Shown: positions 59,684 to 64,000 of the stretch, one piece after another
Layout: each line of letters starts with the position of its first letter
How positions within the stretch are numbered: position 1 is the first letter of the stretch
Source: Hofstenia miamia
Lineage: Eukaryota > Xenacoelomorpha > Acoela
Assembly: GCA_004352715.1 (NCBI GenBank)
Contig: SCFE01000081.1
Span: 801,448-865,447, forward strand
DNA length: 64,000 nt
Direction: 5' to 3'
Translations under genes and position numbers: made by a program
The notes under the pieces: model-generated
What the model saw: the letters and a program-made list of their open reading frames with translations, nothing else
Database searches by the model: none
Told to the model about the DNA's origin: nothing

Positions 59684-62600
59684 ATAATGACGTTGCTTTA
59701 TTATTGCTTTGATTGTGATACATGTGTTGTTCTATTGTGAAAAAAATGAACAAAAACATAATTTATTATCAGCAAAATCTAATGCATTGTTATATATAAT
59801 TTTAAACAAGTTGAATAAATTTAATTTAATATGTATTATTTTGATAATAGAATTGACGGTAAATGTATTGCTTGAGAGTTTAAAGAAAATTCGATTATCG
59901 CTGAACGTGCAATTTTCTGTTGTCACTCATTAATAAATGACAGCCTCCAACAATGGTACTACTTGCAAATATTCATCGCACAGGTAGTGTAGTAAATAAT
60001 ATATTTAAAAATGAAAGATGTCAAAAAATTATTTTCTTCATAGTGTCAATTTCAAAAATTTAAAATAAATCCTCACCACCTGATCGCATGACCCTATATC
60101 GAAGAAAATTTGAAGATATTTCGTTGATTACATGGCTGTTAATGACTTGGGAATATTTGTTTCTTAACCAATTCCTTTAGATTTGACGTGCTTTTGCAAT
60201 TAATTGCCTTAATTGGATGCAAGCTAATTATGTCACATGACGTGATTTAAAGTCTTAGTTATTACAATGTTTGGTAAATTGATAAAATTTACGATAATTA
60301 ATTAAATTTATTAAACATGTTTGAACAAGAAAAATAATTGTATTTTCTTAAACATAAACTGAATTATACTTCAAATACTATGTTAATTTTGCTCGATTCT
60401 AGCTTCTGTGAATTTGTTCATCTACAAAACAAATTCGTAGTGAAGAATGTCCTTCAACTCAAAGCAAATCTCAGTAGCTGTTAATTCTTCAAAGCAATCC
60501 CAATTTTGTCCAATACCACTTTTCTCGACTAAATTCATTTCAACCAATTGGCCTCTAACTTCATTTTATTAAGAGAATACAGGATTATTCTTTATATATA
60601 CAGCAGGATTGCTTAGTTTTGGAAAACTATTTCAGTCTCATTAATTTGTGAGAAATCGGGGCAGACACCGTACAAAATTAGCTCTATATGCAAGACAACT
60701 GAGAATAACTTATGCTATTTTAGTAGAATATTGATCAAAATTTTGAATGAAAATAATGCACTTTAAGGGGAATGGTGAGTTAAAAGCATTTTTGAAACAC
60801 AGTAAAAACCAGAAAGAATAACATAAATTGTAATTGATAATTAGTTATGAGTGCATGTGGATTATCATGTAAATTAACGTTAATCATCAAACTATTAGAT
60901 AAAAACACAAAAATAAGAAATTTTAGAAAATGTAAAATAATTTTACAAAATTTTTTCTGGAATTCACAATTCAAAAAATGGAATAAAGTATCTTTCTAAC
61001 TAAAATGTTTCAAGTATAAACGCTTTTAAAGAAAAGAGTTGGCCAATCCTAAAGATGTAGAAGATAACTATAATTTAATTTGACATTAATATGTGACAAA
61101 ACGAAAATCTTATTTGTTTAGGCTAAGACCTATTTATTGCTGAGCAGCAAAGCCAATTTTTAAGAGATTTTAACCTTAAAGAGCTTTGTGTCCTTTTAAA
61201 AGGGCAGATCGCATTCCACATTTTCGAAGAATTTTTTTCAAGCATATCAGGAAATTTGAAAATCGTTAGCCATGTACACATCCATTGGTGAAAAAATTAA
61301 CTATTTTTCCTTAAAATTTTTTTTTTAAAATTGAAATTCTCTCCATGTCTACCGTTCATGAAATTAAAAAGCTTACAGCCAATTGGGGAAAGCACGAATT
61401 TTAACTGTTTCTTTATATGTGGACAAACTTCCCAAACTCAGATTAAGAATGGAAGTGAAAGAGGAGGCACTATTGAGATCAGATTTTGTTATCTTCATTA
61501 GTTTTTTAGTTACATCACCATTTAACAAATTTTCCAAGAATCATAAAAAAATTCCTGGGCTGTTTAAGGTTAATGTAATATATTGACGAAGGCTTAAATT
61601 TCACTGTTCGAAATAATGTGAGATAAATTACAATAATAAATATATGTTTCTAATTTTAGGAAAGTATTGTTCACCAGATTACAAGAGCATGCTAAATATG
61701 TGCTCAATGCTCTTCGCCAAATGGAAATTAAGATGTTTTTGAAAATGCATTTTTTTCTATTTCCAATTGTATTTTCATTAACATGGGGAAGACCCATAAG
61801 GCTATCCAAATAATAAACTTTTTGATATTTGAAAAACCTGATAACTGTGTTTTTTAAATGTTAACCGCATATCCATAATTGTTTTATACACATGTAATCA
61901 ATACATAGAAAATCATATTGCTTTTCTGACTTTGAGTAAAGTAAAATTCTCTCACAACATCATTTGCGATTAGCAACATTGCCAGATCTCTCAATCTTAT
62001 TAACAATATGATGCAATTATTCTGGGGTAGGTTATTTTAAAGACAACCAGGTGTTTGAGTACTAAAATTTTTGCTAGGATAGATTTCACTCCTATTTTAT
62101 TAAAAAATCATACTTACGATTCTCTCAGTAAGCACATAGGAAGAAGCTAGGTCCACTTAATAACCCGGTTTTCTACATATGAAATACATTGTAAAAGAAT
62201 CAAACTTTCAATTTTGCTTTTCATTATGACCTACAAACAAGCAATTCTTGTTAGAGAGATTTCGTTTGGCATTTCACGATTAAGTATGCCATTGATTTGT
62301 ATACTCCTAGCTTAGGTTTTTAAATAGAAAAATGTAATATCTATTTTAAATGTGCCTAGCACTAAGTCAATGTAATCTACAACCGACTATTTACAGTTGG
62401 CTAAGGCTTCTCGTTTAAGGCGACCTACTTCATTTAGTGGTGCCTAATCAAAATTATTCAAATACCTTCCGATGGTTCGGTGATCTTAACACTTGCCCCT
62501 CTTATCGTTTCAACGCCATATAATTTTAGTTTTCAGAAAAAACGTGACACTCATATAATTTAATTTACTCTTTTGGTCATTCTAACAGCATATTAAAATT

Positions 62601-63261
62601 AAATGCTTAGCAATTGCAATAAAAACTCCCCTACTCTATGTGGAGTACAAAATTTGTTATTCATATCTAAACATATTATACTGTACATAGTAAAGTTCGG
62701 TATCAAAGGTTATTTTTAAATTTTGCAATTACTCAACTATACAAACTAAAAACCATTTTAATTGAATTGTTCATTTAGTTGCACTGTAAAACTTAATTAC
62801 TATAGAGATCTAAAAAAATTTGTCAAATTTATTTTTCAATGATTCAGCTTATATTTTGAATTTTTATCGTCAGATCAATTTTTAAAGGAATATTTAAATT
62901 TCGTGTTAAATGTTTCATCAAAATGCAGGTTTCACCCTATATTCATGAGTATGGACTTCCTATGATAAATCTACAAGAAAAATGTTTTTATACCAGGCTA
63001 AAAAATAAATGAATTGATAGCCACAATTTTACCTAGTCTTACAAAAAAATATATATGAAATAATTTCAATGTATCATATATTATGATGTTGTTTTGCAGC
63101 TTGTATTAAAAAACTATTTCAGGCTCTTAATTAATACAGAATTTATGGTTGTTCCATACACTTTTATTTTTTTGATCGTTTGTCTGACCCGATGTCACTC
63201 TCTAATATTTATCATTGAATTAAGTGTATACCAGATGATTGCAGGCAAAGTTAAAACAGAT
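59684..63261. other. Non-coding AT-rich DNA
   Basis: Small open frames (59709-59933, 60780-60974, 61383-61586, 61594-61809) show no domains and match local base composition. No repeat structure recognised. Confidence 0.45.
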
Positions 63262-63402
63262 GTTGGTTGCAAGGGTGCCGGCTTGAAGCGGGCCGGGTTC
63301 AACCTTCAAAATATTTCCTGCCTGCTCCCATCCATGATATAAATGTAGAATCTACCAAAAAAAATCGAATCCATTGTCAAAGTTCAACATATTCAATATA
63401 TC
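63262..63402. other. GC-rich patch before miniature element
   Basis: gggtgccggcttgaagcggg followed by ccgggttcaacc stands out from the AT-rich background. It loosely resembles, in inverse, the acccaaacccgacaagctct stretch at 63897-63917 on the other side of the element at 63403. It may be an outer part of a larger composite element; unproven. Confidence 0.3.
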
Positions 63403-63714
63403 ATAATCACACTTGTCAACGAGCCGAGCCGAGCCGAGCCGAGCCGAGTATCGGATATACAACGAGCCCAGAACGAGCCTTTTTTAAGCAAAGCAAATTT
63501 ATAGTACTATTTGTTAAGTTGATTATGCAGATTTTTTTTATTCCTTAATATGCCTTTCTTATAATCTAATTTTAGAAATATTTATTAAATAATAGGAAGA
63601 GCTATGCAAATAATTCTAAGAGCACAATATTTTAAAAAAATATCCAGCTGTTTTATGTGGCGAACCGAGCGAGCCGAGCTTAGAAATTTCGGCTCGTTGA
63701 CAAGCTTGATTATA
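63403..63714. mobile_element. Miniature element with (GAGCC)n beside its ends
   Basis: Left end ataatcacacttgtcaacga and right end reverse complementing to ataatcaagcttgtcaacga; both continue gccga. Just inside the left end is (GAGCC) repeated five times (63421-63448). The right side holds gaaccgagcgagccgagc. The 312-bp element has no coding capacity; the open frames crossing it are by-products. Related to 41295-41666 through cttgtcaa ends and the ttttatgtggcga interior block. Confidence 0.72.
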
Positions 63715-64000
63715 ATACATTTAAGAATGTTTCAAATTTTGAGAAAATTTCATGAAATTAATGCATTTTACATCAAAACTCTTCGAATATTTCAATGTAT
63801 GGCAATTAGGTCGTATGCTTGCGAATATTAGAATAAATTTTATAATATTAAAACATAAACCCATTCCTGACCCCGATTACTAAATTTCACAAGCCTACCC
63901 AAACCCGACAAGCTCTGAAACACTCGAACTTGGTTCGTGCTGAAGATTTGCTATCTGCATCATAATCAAAATTTTTCTAATCAATTCAAATATATATATA
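63715..64000. other. Non-coding end of window
   Basis: Contains a locally C-rich stretch (63870-63935) possibly belonging to a composite element with 63262-63402. The window ends inside another TA run (63991-64000). Confidence 0.4.

Noticed and set aside
1-64000. CRISPR array, operon or prokaryotic element
   Set aside because: Repeats are microsatellites or transposons; there are no regularly spaced repeats with unique spacers and no compact gene clusters.

Overview
The window is a eukaryotic, almost certainly metazoan, stretch: strongly AT-rich, full of (TA)n microsatellites, with seven runs of N and no recognisable host gene. No operons, bacterial genes, rRNA, convincing tRNA or CRISPR array are visible. 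Everything I can name is a transposable element or its remnant: Tc1/mariner DNA transposons, hAT-type miniature elements, a broken RNase-H-like transposase-type gene, non-LTR retrotransposon (LINE) pieces and two Penelope-like (GIY-YIG) pieces. This mix is common in invertebrates and lower vertebrates. I cannot name the phylum from sequence alone.

Layout. 1-5.2 kb: non-coding DNA, a 380-bp hAT-type miniature element, a 387-bp direct repeat that looks like an assembly bubble, and a second 115-bp miniature element. 7.0-8.5 kb: a complete but dead Tc1 element with about 215-bp inverted repeats. 8.9-9.5 kb: first copy of a second, shorter Tc1 family, with further copies at 34.7-35.8 kb (a 602-bp tandem duplication) and 59.2-59.7 kb. 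11.2 kb: a LINE tail. 12.7-17.95 kb and 25.3-30.5 kb: the same roughly 5.2-kb segment in direct orientation, 12,560 bp apart, bounded by (TA)n tracts and a gap and carrying a LINE reverse-transcriptase remnant. 18.0-18.7 kb: a LINE 3' tail and a Penelope fragment. 19.6-25.3 kb: three gaps separated by featureless DNA. 30.8-31.5 kb: another LINE C-terminal tail. 38.2-40.7 kb: a cluster of LINE fragments. 41.3-41.7 and 63.4-63.7 kb: two members of one miniature family with 'cttgtcaa' inverted ends and GC-rich GAGCC-like repeats. 43.3-45.5 kb: the most protein-like locus, a broken gene of a widespread RNase-H-like family. 46-57 kb: mostly featureless. 57.3-58.1 kb: a second Penelope fragment and a 105-bp foldback element.

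No set of genes works together here. The main biology is transposon decay. LINE 3' ends run into (TA)n tracts, and these tracts coincide with gaps and duplicated segments. Several duplications (3.0/4.4 kb, 12.7/25.3 kb, 40.73/40.78 kb) may be haplotype or scaffolding artefacts and should be checked before any biological reading. All identities are from reading the sequence by eye; no database search was run.
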